Positions 7,602 to 14,980 of a stretch of 18,329 nt of DNA are shown piece by piece. The notes beneath the pieces are model-generated. The model was not told the DNA's origin and ran no database searches. It saw nothing but the letters and a program-made list of their open reading frames with translations. Positions within the stretch are counted from its first letter, which is position 1. Every line of letters starts with the position of its first letter. This DNA is from CAZKTF01 sp964555565 (GTDB taxonomy: Bacteria > Planctomycetota > JAJSAM01 > JAKLKS01). The stretch lies in NCBI GenBank assembly GCA_964555565.1, contig CAZKTF010000050.1, positions 1-18,329 of the forward strand, in the 5' to 3' direction. A program made the translations under genes and the position numbers.

Positions 7602-7893
7602 TCGGGGGCAACCATTCGCCCCTCGCTGCTTCCCGTGCGGGTGGGGTGAACGGTCATCTCGAGCCTTGCCCTCTCGCCGGCCGGGCTTCGCGGACTCTGA
7701 ACGCGCGCCTGACCTGGCGGGGTCGGCACCGAGGGTCGAGGCTCGACACGGCGGAAACCCCGCATGGCAGCGTATCCTGCTGGGCGGCGGCCGCGCCTCG
7801 GCCGGGGAGGACGAGACGGTCGCCCTCCTCTCCCTGCGCGAGGGACCGGCGTCGGTGCCGGGGCGGCGGCGTGCCTGAGGGAAGGAGGCGCGC

Positions 7894-8295
7894 ATGGCGG
7901 AACCGGGATCGGACGCGGAGAAGCTGCAGCGGCTGAGGGAGGAGCGGGAGGCCACCGAAGCGGCGAAGTGGGAGGACCAGGCCCGGAAGCGCAAGGCGCT
8001 GTCGCGCCGGACCTGCCTCATCGGCGCGGGGATGTGCTTGCTCGTGGGGCTATTCCTGGGTTCGGATCTGTTGCTCCTCCTGCCGGCCGCAGTCGTATTC
8101 GCCGGCGGCTCTTGCTGGCTCTCGATCCGCGCGGGGCTCTCCAGCATGACCTCGGGCATCATCCTCGGGCTCGTCACGACGGTGATAGTCATCCTCACCG
8201 GCGGTAGCCATCTGATCTACGCTCCCGTCCTCTCCATGCCCCTGGGGTACGCCGTCTTCCTCAGCTACAGGGGGGAGGCGCAGATGCGGCTTTGA
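7894..8295 (+). CDS. Small polytopic membrane protein, unknown
   Basis: This encodes 133 residues with a strong Shine-Dalgarno (GGAAGGAGG) about seven bases before the ATG. Residues ~5-35 are highly charged and helical (KLQRLREEREATEAAKWEDQ), probably a cytoplasmic amphipathic or coiled-coil stretch. The rest is mostly hydrophobic, with three or four transmembrane helices: around CLIGAGMCLLVGLFL, LLLLPAAVVFAGG, GIILGLVTTVIVIL and YAPVLSMPLGYAVFL. It ends with a short polar tail. I recognise no family. It stands alone between a gene-poor gap and transposase debris that begins within about 15 bases of its stop, so the 3' end of the original locus may have been lost. Confidence 0.75.
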   Translation: MAEPGSDAEKLQRLREEREATEAAKWEDQARKRKALSRRTCLIGAGMCLLVGLFLGSDLLLLLPAAVVFAGGSCWLSIRAGLSSMTSGIILGLVTTVIVILTGGSHLIYAPVLSMPLGYAVFLSYRGEAQMRL

Positions 8296-8307
8296 CTCGC
8301 TGATCCG

Positions 8308-8497
8308 ATGGGTGAACCCCTCCTCAAGCGGTTCAACCAGCGCGTCAAGGGCGAAGTTCTGGACCAAGGACAGGCTGGAAGCCGTCCTCCAGGTCCGCGC
8401 CGCCTACCTCTGCCAGGACGGCCGCGCCCGCACCTTCTTCGACCGCCGGCCTCCGGGACGCACCGCTCTGGCCGGTCCCCTCCGGAACGCTACGTGA
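8308..8497 (+). pseudogene. C-terminal remnant of a transposase, ISKra4-like, frameshifted
   Basis: The piece reads LLKRFNQRVKG in one frame (from 8308) and then KFWTKDRLEAVLQVRAAYLC, QDGRARTFF in another, ending at a stop at 8497. Joined, these match what I recall of the C-terminal end of ISKra4-type transposases (NQRVKG...KFW...A..LQVRAAYLS). The frame change falls near 8348-8354 and needs a small indel. The N-terminal and catalytic regions are absent. Family assignment is from memory of the motif and is tentative; that it is a broken transposase end is more secure. Confidence 0.45.
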
Positions 8498-8567
8498 CCC
8501 TCACGGCCCGGTCCGCCAGCGGAGCCTGCAAGTACGGTCATGCATCCACCAGTGCCCGGCGATCCGC

Positions 8568-8850
8568 ATGCGTCTGCGAGAGGCCGTCCGGGAGTTCCTG
8601 CTGGCCGTGCTCCACGAGCAGGCGGCCGCGGCCCTGCGCGTGGAGCGCCAAGAGAAGGCCGACGGCCGCGCCGGCTGCAGCGACGGGACGAAGCCCCGGC
8701 GCATGACGGCCTCTGCAGGGCCCCTCGCACCGGCGATCCCGCGCTCCCGGCTGTTCACCGAGAGCGGCGGCACCGAGAAGTGGCGAAGCTACGCCATCCC
8801 CCGCTACCGGCGTCGTTCGCCCGACGTCGCCGGTGCCGTCCTGGGGATTC
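8568..8850 (+). pseudogene. N-terminal fragment of an IS256-family (Transposase_mut) transposase
   Basis: The frame from ATG 8568 reads MRLREAVREFLLAVLHEQAA, then VERQEKADGRAGCSDGTKPR, then PAIPRSRLFTESGGTEKWRS and IPRYRRRSPDVAGAVLGI. This is the order and character of the Transposase_mut N-terminal region: a helix ending in a glu-rich arm, a G-R-G-(Y)-x-x-G-T-x-x-R turn, a 'P R' strand, then a 'RYRRRSPDVDAAVLGIY' type segment. The similarity stops near 8850; the DDE catalytic region is missing. The frame continues open to 9131 but without family resemblance. It sits next to a second, unrelated transposase remnant. Confidence 0.6.
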
Positions 8851-8876
8851 CCCAACGTGCTGGTTGCAGTCCCTGC

Positions 8877-8882
8877 TATAGT
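8877..8882 (+). promoter_or_regulatory. Candidate -10 element for the low-GC cassette
   Basis: TATAGT, a good -10 match, lies 72 bases before the ATG at 8954, just past the breakpoint of the transposase fragment. The expected -35 position holds no clear TTGACA-like hexamer. Confidence 0.3.
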
Positions 8883-8953
8883 TCCTCCACTAACCACGCT
8901 TCACGTTTCGGAGCGAGCGAGCATGGGCGCAGGCAGCAAGGGAGGGACGCGCT

Positions 8954-9454
8954 ATGCGGAGCAAGGCCTGGCGTCAGATTCGACTCGTGCTGCTTCTGGG
9001 CCTACTCGGGAGTACGACGGCGCACGCCGAAAGCGGCTACGAAACGGTCCTTCGAACGCTCGGAGAGGCGCTTGCAGAGGACTGCCACACCCGACTTACG
9101 ACGATTAGACTCGGCACGCCGCGCGGCGTAACCCTTGAGAACAGAAAGGAGTTGACCGAGGCGCTGCTCCGCTCCATGGCGCTCGTATCGATCACGGCAC
9201 CTGGCCGACTGGAGCAGGCCCCAGCAATTACATCCGATTCGACGGTCACCATGTCCGGCGAGCGCACGCCTGCACAAGTGGCTGAGAGCGTCGTTACCGT
9301 AGGAGCCGTCCTGGTCAGGGTGACCTGGCACTTCGCGGGGAGCAACGCCATGAAGAGCTACGCTGTCTTCTCGGCGGATGGCGCACCTCTGTTCGACTCG
9401 TTACTATCAATGCCTGTCGTTCCGGTCAATCTTCTCCGCTTCGGGCATCTGTAG
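8954..9454 (+). CDS. Small secreted protein, possibly FlgO/CsgG-like
   Basis: This encodes 166 residues. A classical signal peptide (basic MRSKAWRQIR, hydrophobic LVLLLGLLGS, then TTAHAES with an AHA cleavage site) precedes a 140-residue domain. The ATG follows a purine-rich AGGGAGGGACG leader. The mature part alternates helix (LTEALLRSMALVSI) with beta strands (AVLVRVTWHF, MKSYAVFSADG). The order 'enumerate small value, test for null state, gain of activity, report of variable' resembles FlgO/CsgG-type periplasmic proteins, but that is a fold-level guess. It is less GC-rich than its flanks, like the next gene, and only four bases separate its stop from that gene's ATG, so the pair is almost certainly co-transcribed and was probably acquired together. 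Confidence 0.75.
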   Translation: MRSKAWRQIRLVLLLGLLGSTTAHAESGYETVLRTLGEALAEDCHTRLTTIRLGTPRGVTLENRKELTEALLRSMALVSITAPGRLEQAPAITSDSTVTMSGERTPAQVAESVVTVGAVLVRVTWHFAGSNAMKSYAVFSADGAPLFDSLLSMPVVPVNLLRFGHL

Positions 9455-9458
9455 CTCC

Positions 9459-12233
9459 ATGCGCCGCTTCCTCATCTGCACAGTCACACTGCTAGCCACC
9501 TCCGTCGGGGTTATCGGGTATGAAGAGTGTCACACGCACAAAGACCTTGCGGAGCGGACGATCAATCTCGCCACCTCCAATGGGCGGACATTTCGTGAAT
9601 TAGATCGGAACAGGGACGTAATCGTGGCTGCTGTCGTGGACGAAGATTCGGAAACGGCCTTTCCGCGGTTCATCCACCACTTCTATGATCCCAGGAATGG
9701 CCTTGGACTGCCACAGGATGCCATCACCGTTGGGTATGCAAAGATCCCTGGTGTTCAGTTCCTCCAGCTTTCAGGCAGGTACATGAGTGCCCTGGACTGG
9801 GCGCGGCGCGGGATGCCGGATGCGCTGGATTGGAAGGGCGCGATCGAGGCGTACGACTACACGGCCCTTTCGCGAACAAGGGCCTACGAGGCTGTAGGTC
9901 ATGTGCTGCACCTTCTCCAAGACATGGCTCAGCCCGACCACGCAGGGTGCCGGCCTCACCCCGGGAACTACATTCAAGATAAAATCAAGGACTTCGGGCT
10001 CGACGCCGCACTTTGTCCTTCGATGAATGAGTACCTTCAGAGTCATGTGGGCTACGAACGGCTGTGGAAGCTTCTTCAGGAGTCGAGCGGTGCGTTCGAC
10101 GCCCGCGCGGCGGCCGCCCGTGGCGCCGCGGACGCTGCAGGCGCAGGTGCGGCGGGGACACCGGGGCGCTTCGCGGGGGAGCCTCCGTGGCCGCCAGGTG
10201 TGGAGGTTCGCGTGCCGGCATCGCTGAAGGACGCGTTCGACCTGGTCGCGTTCGTAAGCCAGAAGGCGGAGAAAGACCTGGGTCTGCCGAGTGCACTGAA
10301 GAATGAGATCGCACTGGGGCTGGGTGCGCTGAAGATCTCGAACGTCCTTCTCGGGGTAGACCACTTGGAAATGACAAGGGGCCCGATCCCCATCTTCGGT
10401 GTACGCCTTCAGAGTCTGCACACCGCGATCAGGACGGCCGGGTGGCTCGCATTCAACGACAACCTCTGGTCGGAATACACGAAGAAGCAAGGTGTGCTGC
10501 CGACGATTCCGTGGCCCTCCGGGGATGCGCACACGGAGAAGCATCTCGAACTCGGCCGCAAGATGCTCAGACTGGCCGAGGAGCACGGAGCGGGGCTGCT
10601 TCGCCACTTTCACGACATTGTGAACCCTCCGCCCTTCGTACAGTCCGTCGAGATCCTGCAGGAGGGCAAGTCCAGATACAGGGCGGACTGGCTGGATGGC
10701 GACCCCGACCGCAACGGGCATGTTGCGGCGCGAACCGTGAATCGGCGCAGGAAGGAGGCCCTTGCGCCGGGAAAGGAAGCGGAAGTGTGGATTCGCTTCG
10801 GCCCGTTTCTCAGGCACGAGGGCGCCGTGCTCCACGAGGCCGTTGGAGGGGTGAGCGTCTCCGTAATTCCGGACGCTGGCGGAGATCCCCTGCCGGTTGG
10901 CGTAGTGGGAATGGTCCCGGATCCTGAGTCGGCAGGCGCCTACATGTGTCGGGCGACGTTTGTGCCCACGGTCGGGGGCCGGCTTCGCATAGTCGCCGAG
11001 GACCTGGACGCGCACTACACGCGGCGAGACCGTGCCGGGGAGTCTCTGGATTCAAATCCGGCGACGCCCGCGAGGGCTACGTGGGGCACTGACGCCGACG
11101 GAGCGCCGTATCCCTGGGAGGGCTACGAGCCTGGGTTCGACGAGTTGCACGATTTCGCTGTCGTGGGCGAAGTACGCGCCTGCAAGGAGGGGAAGCTCCC
11201 TCACATGCAACTTGAGCTCATGCGATGGAGCGAGTGGAGCGGAACCATTGCGATCTCGATCGAGAGCAAGAACGTGGTCGTCAGCCTGGCGGGGAATTGG
11301 GATGAATGGGAGAAGACGGAGGTGCAGATCTCGGCTGCGTTTCGAGGGATGTCTTGGGATGAGTTGGACAAGGACGGGGATCAAGTGCAGTTTGGCAGGG
11401 GTGCGGGCAGCGCCTCGGCCCGGGGCGACACCGGATTCGTATTCTTCGATGGTACGAAGGAGGTCAAGCACCACGAGGAGGCATGGCAAGTCCAAGGGTA
11501 CGGCGGGTTAAGCCTGGAACCAGACGAGGACGGCAAGCACGGGTACGAGATCCAGGTGAACGAGCCAGAAGGCCAAGAGAGTCCTTTCTATGTCGGAGCC
11601 GTGTGCAAGGGCAACGCATGCAGCGACGGGCGCTTGATGGGGTCTCACAAGTTCCAATCCGGAGACCCAGACGGCAGGATCTTCATGCGGAGAGTTACAA
11701 ACTGGTCCTTCACGTCCTCGCCCGCTGCGGTTCCGTCGTTCGTCGCGATCTTGCGCGCGGCACCGTACCGGCATATCGACCACAAGAGCGTGAGTTCGTA
11801 CCTTGGTCGGATTGCGGACGTTCTACGGCCTGCGATCGATGCCCTGGAGGCAGCAGAGGGGTATGAGGAGGCCCGGAAGCTGCAGAGTTCAGAGGATGAG
11901 AGTGACAGGGAAGTCTGGGCGTACTGGAAGGATAAGGTATTCCCGTCACTTGAGAAGCTGGGTCCCGACATTGATTACGGCGGGCATCTTGCCGCGGAGG
12001 CATGGCTCCATGCGACGGCGGAGACAGAGTCCGAATATGAGGCGAAGGTGACTGCGCTCCAGGAGTCCGTCCGCGCGCTGAACAGTCTGAAACGGAGCGC
12101 GGAGGAGTATTGCGCGGCGGCAACGAATCGACACGCAGCCCGGGTAGAGCCGCTAGACCCCGCCGCTGCAGAGAGGATTCGGTCGGTGGCCAAACGACTC
12201 AAGGACAAAGGTCTCGAGGACTTCTCCCGGTAG
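9459..12233 (+). CDS. Large secreted protein with zinc-dependent phospholipase C / P1-nuclease-like N-terminal domain
   Basis: This encodes 924 residues from the ATG at 9459, chosen because MRRFLICTVTLLATSVGVIG is a signal peptide and the ATG is four bases after the previous stop; a longer frame from 9378 overlaps that gene. Residues ~21-200 show the zinc phospholipase C pattern: early His (H25, H27) near the mature N-terminus, an acidic patch VVDEDSE (61-65), FIHHFYDP (H73, H74), and GHVLHLLQDMAQPDH with H148, H151, D155 and H161 as likely metal ligands. A low-complexity Ala/Gly linker follows (~210-245), then helical and beta-rich regions to the C-terminus with no recognised family. Predicted activity is hydrolysis of phosphodiesters (phospholipids or nucleotides) outside the cytoplasm. 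GC content is visibly lower than in neighbouring genes, suggesting transfer. Confidence 0.85.
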   Translation: MRRFLICTVTLLATSVGVIGYEECHTHKDLAERTINLATSNGRTFRELDRNRDVIVAAVVDEDSETAFPRFIHHFYDPRNGLGLPQDAITVGYAKIPGVQFLQLSGRYMSALDWARRGMPDALDWKGAIEAYDYTALSRTRAYEAVGHVLHLLQDMAQPDHAGCRPHPGNYIQDKIKDFGLDAALCPSMNEYLQSHVGYERLWKLLQESSGAFDARAAAARGAADAAGAGAAGTPGRFAGEPPWPPGVEVRVPASLKDAFDLVAFVSQKAEKDLGLPSALKNEIALGLGALKISNVLLGVDHLEMTRGPIPIFGVRLQSLHTAIRTAGWLAFNDNLWSEYTKKQGVLPTIPWPSGDAHTEKHLELGRKMLRLAEEHGAGLLRHFHDIVNPPPFVQSVEILQEGKSRYRADWLDGDPDRNGHVAARTVNRRRKEALAPGKEAEVWIRFGPFLRHEGAVLHEAVGGVSVSVIPDAGGDPLPVGVVGMVPDPESAGAYMCRATFVPTVGGRLRIVAEDLDAHYTRRDRAGESLDSNPATPARATWGTDADGAPYPWEGYEPGFDELHDFAVVGEVRACKEGKLPHMQLELMRWSEWSGTIAISIESKNVVVSLAGNWDEWEKTEVQISAAFRGMSWDELDKDGDQVQFGRGAGSASARGDTGFVFFDGTKEVKHHEEAWQVQGYGGLSLEPDEDGKHGYEIQVNEPEGQESPFYVGAVCKGNACSDGRLMGSHKFQSGDPDGRIFMRRVTNWSFTSSPAAVPSFVAILRAAPYRHIDHKSVSSYLGRIADVLRPAIDALEAAEGYEEARKLQSSEDESDREVWAYWKDKVFPSLEKLGPDIDYGGHLAAEAWLHATAETESEYEAKVTALQESVRALNSLKRSAEEYCAAATNRHAARVEPLDPAAAERIRSVAKRLKDKGLEDFSR

Positions 12234-12281
12234 GCAGGCTGGATGATCGTGTGTTTGTACGTGTTTACGAGCGCCGTGATA

Positions 12282-12430
12282 GTGTGGGTCGTCCGGCGGG
12301 TGCAAGTCCCGCCCGGGGAGTTGCCGGTACACGCCGGTAGGTACGGAGGAGGACCCTCGGGACGACCCGGTAGCTGAAGTCTCCCGGAAAGGAGTCCGAC
12401 GAGGTCGGGCTGCGAACGGACGGGCCGTAC
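12282..12430 (+). mobile_element. Probable 5' fragment (domain I) of a group II intron
   Basis: The segment starts with GTGTG, the GUGYG consensus of a group II intron 5' end. A 9-base-pair long-range stem (12286-12294 with 12360-12368) encloses a 6-base-pair hairpin, GGCGGG-loop-CCCGCC with loop TGCAAGT (12295-12313), and a CCGG/CCGG hairpin (12324-12337). It is followed by CTGAAG, a CTCC/GGAG hairpin (12381-12394) and a CCGAC-GAG-GTCGG hairpin (12396-12408) enclosed by GTCCG/CGGAC. The GGGTGCAAGTCCC hairpin and the order of helices resemble domain I of bacterial class C introns. No reverse transcriptase, domain V or 3' end is present, so only a 5' piece remains. The right boundary is approximate. 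Confidence 0.5.
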
Positions 12431-12445
12431 GTATTCACCGCCCCC

Positions 12446-12461
12446 GGCCCCGCGCGGGGCC
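12446..12461. repeat. 16-base perfect GC palindrome
   Basis: GGCCCCGCGCGGGGCC is fully self-complementary and lies between convergent genes. It lacks a following T run on either strand, so a bidirectional terminator role is possible but not shown. Confidence 0.35.
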
Positions 12462-12583
12462 TGACCGAGGCAACGGCTGCGGAGTTCGTCATGTCCAGCA
12501 ACAGGCCCAACGTGTCGAGAGCGCCACCTGATCCTCGCGCCTCCGCCGACGGGGGCCAGGTCTGCGTCCCGCGGCGACACCCT

Positions 12584-13744
12584 TCAGTTGAGGAACCTCC
12601 ACACCTCGCCATCGCGGCCTGCCGTGCCCGCCGCCACCGGGGACGTGATGCCCTGCCCGCGAAAGGCGCTGTCCGGGGTAGGTGGGCGCTTCATGCCCTC
12701 CCAGCGGGTCTTCTCGTTCCGGGAGATCGTCACGTCCCCCGCCTGGTTGATGAAATAGACGCTGGCCTGCTCGCCCCACCGCAGCTTCACGGGCCAGGCG
12801 TAGGCGCACCAGGTCGTCTCCGCCAGGTCCGTGTGGACCTTCCCCGTCCCCCCGGCGAACCCCGGCGCCCCCGCGGGTCCCCTCTCGTGGACCCACCGCG
12901 CCACCGGCGAGGCCGTGTCGGCAAGGTAGATGCGGAAGCAGTATCCCGCCTTCGTGACGATCCCATCGGCGTCCACCCCCCCCGCCCATGCGGACAGGAG
13001 CGAAGGCACGAGCGGGGTCCCCCGGACAGTCCAATCCGCCGAGCGGCGGACCGGAACCGCCCCGCTCAGTTCGAGGAAGGTGCCGAATTCCCCGGTCTCG
13101 TCCCCGTCCACATCGACCTTCCCGCTGGTCTGGAACCGCATCTGGCAGGTGGAGAGGTTCCGCAGGGTGGCGATGGGGTAGCTCTCCCCTGTCGAGATCC
13201 TGGCCGCGAGGAGGTTGGGAATGGCGACGGCCGTGATCACACCTCCCAGGAGCGCGTACTTGAGAAGGAGGAGCGGGGAGACTCCCGTGCGCTTCGAGAG
13301 GGCCTGTTCGGGCTCCAGGGGCCATCGAAGGAGAAGCAGGACGAGCGCCGGGTACGCGACGGTGAAGATGAGGAGGAAGAGGAACACCCCGCCGCCCTCG
13401 ATCGTCGCGGCCCACAGGAGGTTGATGGCGAGGGTCAGCGCGACGTAGATCCCGCAGCTCCAGAGGCAGGCCCGCCGTCCCCAATCGCGGCCAATCTCGT
13501 ACGCTACGCATCCCGCGATCAGCATGAGGGCGAGGAGGAACGCCAGGAGGGAGGCGCCCGCGTTCAGGGCGTAGCGCCAGTCCTCGTTCAGATCGACATT
13601 GCCGAGGCCGTCGAGCGTCGTTTCCCCGTGGAGGTTTTGCACGCCCTCGACGGCCTGGATCACCGCCGCGGAGACGGAGACGACGGGGCCTGCGGTGCAG
13701 ACAAGGAACCGCACCAGGCCCCTCCGAATCGCACTCCTCGTCAC
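12584..13744 (-). CDS. Polytopic membrane protein with C-terminal pseudopilin-like domain
   Basis: This encodes 386 residues from a GTG at 13744 with a weak CGAGG leader. About five hydrophobic helices occupy residues ~10-185 (for example SLLAFLLALMLIAG and FLFLLIFTVAYPALVLLLL). The last helix, KYALLGGVITAVAIPNLLAA, runs into RISTGESYPIATLRNLSTCQ and then KVDVDGDETGEFGTFLEL. AIPNLLAAR-x(6)-E-x(4)-TLRN and the D.DGD..GE(Y/F)G stretch are hallmarks of the small pseudopilin-like proteins common in Planctomycetota. Here the pilin helix is internal, and the usual N-terminal GFTLIE prepilin-peptidase site is missing, so it is probably a membrane-anchored relative that is not assembled as a pilus. 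The C-terminal ~200 residues would face the periplasm. It is followed downstream by the intron-like gap. Confidence 0.82.
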   Translation of the reverse strand: MTRSAIRRGLVRFLVCTAGPVVSVSAAVIQAVEGVQNLHGETTLDGLGNVDLNEDWRYALNAGASLLAFLLALMLIAGCVAYEIGRDWGRRACLWSCGIYVALTLAINLLWAATIEGGGVFLFLLIFTVAYPALVLLLLRWPLEPEQALSKRTGVSPLLLLKYALLGGVITAVAIPNLLAARISTGESYPIATLRNLSTCQMRFQTSGKVDVDGDETGEFGTFLELSGAVPVRRSADWTVRGTPLVPSLLSAWAGGVDADGIVTKAGYCFRIYLADTASPVARWVHERGPAGAPGFAGGTGKVHTDLAETTWCAYAWPVKLRWGEQASVYFINQAGDVTISRNEKTRWEGMKRPPTPDSAFRGQGITSPVAAGTAGRDGEVWRFLN

Positions 13745-14072
13745 GGCCTCGGACTATGAGCATTCCGCGGCTTCCATGCACGTTCATTCCTTCCTTCCAG
13801 ACCCGCTGGCGCGAGGAAGGCCACTTCGCCCCGAGGAGACGCCCCATCGACGCGTACACAGCGGGTACGCACGAGCGCCCCGCAGGAGGAGTGCGCGGAG
13901 AAGGCGGAAGGCTCGCCGCCCCGGCGTGGACCGGAGGCCCCGCAGGAGTTCCCGATGACCAACCGGCACGGGTTGGGGATCGACCGTAGCCAACCCGACA
14001 AACATGTAAGGACATGCGCAGGGGATGTCGGGCTGCTAGCGCCTTCGCCCGGTCGCACACCCAAGGGGCCCA
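13745..14072. other. 328-base gap between two minus-strand genes
   Basis: No convincing coding frame was found. The region contains a hairpin CCAACC/GGTTGG with a six-base loop (13959-13976) and a nested stem-loop at 13994-14032. Either may mark the 3' end of the repeat-protein transcript (gene 14073-14693), though neither has a U tract. Confidence 0.45.
13994..14032. repeat. Nested stem-loop between the repeat-protein and pseudopilin-like genes
   Basis: An outer 7-base-pair stem CCCGACA/TGTCGGG encloses an inner 5-base-pair stem CATGT/ACATG with an AAGG loop. It lies about 40 bases after the stop of the 14073-14693 gene on the minus strand. It could be a transcript-end or processing structure. 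Confidence 0.35.
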
Positions 14073-14693
14073 TCAGTTCCCCGGTGCCCGGTAGAGCACC
14101 TTCCCGTCCTTGTCTCTCAACTCCAGCGCCGGGGAGCCGTCCGAATGCGTGGCGAACAAAGCGCGGGGATTCCCGTCCTTGTCTCTCAACTCCAGCCCCG
14201 GGGAGCCGTCCGACGCCATGGCGAACAAAGCGCGGGGATTCCCGTCCTTGTCTCTCAAGTTCAGCACCGAGGAGCCGTCCGACTGCATGGCGAACACAGC
14301 GCGGGGCTTCCCGTCCTTGTCTCTCAAGTCCAGCCCCGGGGAGCCGTCCGGGGTGACGCTAAACAGAGCGCGGGTCTTCCCGTCCTTGTCTCTCAACTCC
14401 ACCGCTGGCGAGCCGTCCGAACGCGTGGCGAACACAGCGCGGGACTTCCCGTCCTTGTCCAGGAGTTCAAGCCAAGGGGAGCCGTCCGAGTTCAGGCCGA
14501 GCGAAGCGCGAGTCTTCCCGTCCTTGTCTACGACCTCGAATTTCTCGGCCTGAAGGTTCTTCGCCGGTGGCGCAGCCTGCCCGACAAGTGCGACCCCGAG
14601 CGCAACCACGAGGCTCGCAGCACCCCAGCGCCGCATCCGGCGATTCTGTCCCTCCACTCTCTCCAACCGCGCCGACAGTTTCTCGATGGTCAT
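14073..14693 (-). CDS. Membrane-anchored protein of six 23-residue 'DKDGK-RA-F' repeats
   Basis: This encodes 206 residues from the ATG at 14693, which has a good Shine-Dalgarno (GGGAGGACG); a longer open frame to 14996 adds an implausible Arg/Pro-rich leader. Residues 1-23 (MTIEKLSARLERVEGQNRRM) look like a short coiled coil, 24-40 a transmembrane helix, and the rest is six tandem 23-residue repeats plus a partial seventh. The unit is D-K-D-G-(K/N)-x-R-A-x-F-x-x-x-(S/P)-D-G-S-P-x-(L/V)-x-L-R. Each unit should give two short beta strands, so the array likely forms an extended beta structure outside the membrane. I recall this arrangement (coiled coil, one helix, 'D.G..R' repeats) as a common uncharacterised family; no function is known. 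The underlying DNA repeats with a 69-base period. Confidence 0.88.
   Translation of the reverse strand: MTIEKLSARLERVEGQNRRMRRWGAASLVVALGVALVGQAAPPAKNLQAEKFEVVDKDGKTRASLGLNSDGSPWLELLDKDGKSRAVFATRSDGSPAVELRDKDGKTRALFSVTPDGSPGLDLRDKDGKPRAVFAMQSDGSSVLNLRDKDGNPRALFAMASDGSPGLELRDKDGNPRALFATHSDGSPALELRDKDGKVLYRAPGN
14101..14535. repeat. 69-base tandem repeats inside the repeat-protein gene
   Basis: A core beginning TTCCCGTCCTTGTCTCTCAA on the plus strand recurs every 69 bases (14101, 14170, 14239, 14308, 14377), with more diverged units at the right end. The three units nearest the gene's 3' end are most alike, suggesting recent unit duplication. The period is a multiple of three, so unit number can change without breaking the frame. 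Confidence 0.85.
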
Positions 14694-14980
14694 GGCCGCG
14701 TCCTCCCTTTGCCTTGCTTCGATCCGGCTATCACCGCGAGGATACCCATCCCCAGGACCCCGGGAAAGGACTAGCGGGGGGGGCACGCCGAGGCGGCGGG
14801 CACGGTCCCTTCCTCCGTCTCTTTCGGGACTCTGCGGGACCACGGGTAGGACGCCAGCCCCAGCAACTCCCGTCCCGACCCGGAACGAGAGCTCCTGGCG
14901 CAGCATCGAGCGACAGCGGACGGGAGGGCCGTTGGCGGAGATCGGACGAGCGAGCGGCTGGCTGCGCCGGACGCGCCTAT

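Larger units (their letters stand above)
7292..7893. other. 600-base gap with two hairpins and a possible FGE-domain remnant
   Basis: I find no convincing gene: all open frames here are Arg/Pro/Gly-rich. Around 7391-7430 the plus strand encodes RSYRVLRGGR, which resembles the RVLRGGSW end of the FGE domain just upstream and may be a decayed duplicate. There are two good hairpins (7345-7361 and 7584-7601). The last bases contain the Shine-Dalgarno of the 7894 gene (GGAAGGAGGCGCGC). Confidence 0.4.
12234..12583. other. 350-base gap between convergent genes, containing an intron-like RNA and a GC palindrome
   Basis: The first ~48 bases are comparatively AT-rich. From 12282 to about 12430 lies the structured group II intron-like segment. 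At 12446-12461 is a 16-base GC palindrome. The remainder to 12583 shows no supported gene. Confidence 0.5.

Noticed and set aside
8843..8853. GGGGATTCCCC near the transposase breakpoint
   Set aside because: It is short, lies within the transposase reading frame, and has no second copy that would make it an element end.
12249..12256. An earlier GTGTG as the intron 5' end
   Set aside because: It is not followed by the closing helix; the GTGTG at 12282 directly joins the 9-base-pair stem.
12489..14060. 523-codon minus-strand frame across the pseudopilin-like gene
   Set aside because: Arg/Pro/Gly-rich alternate frame of the 12584-13744 gene, with no hydrophobic segments or domain.
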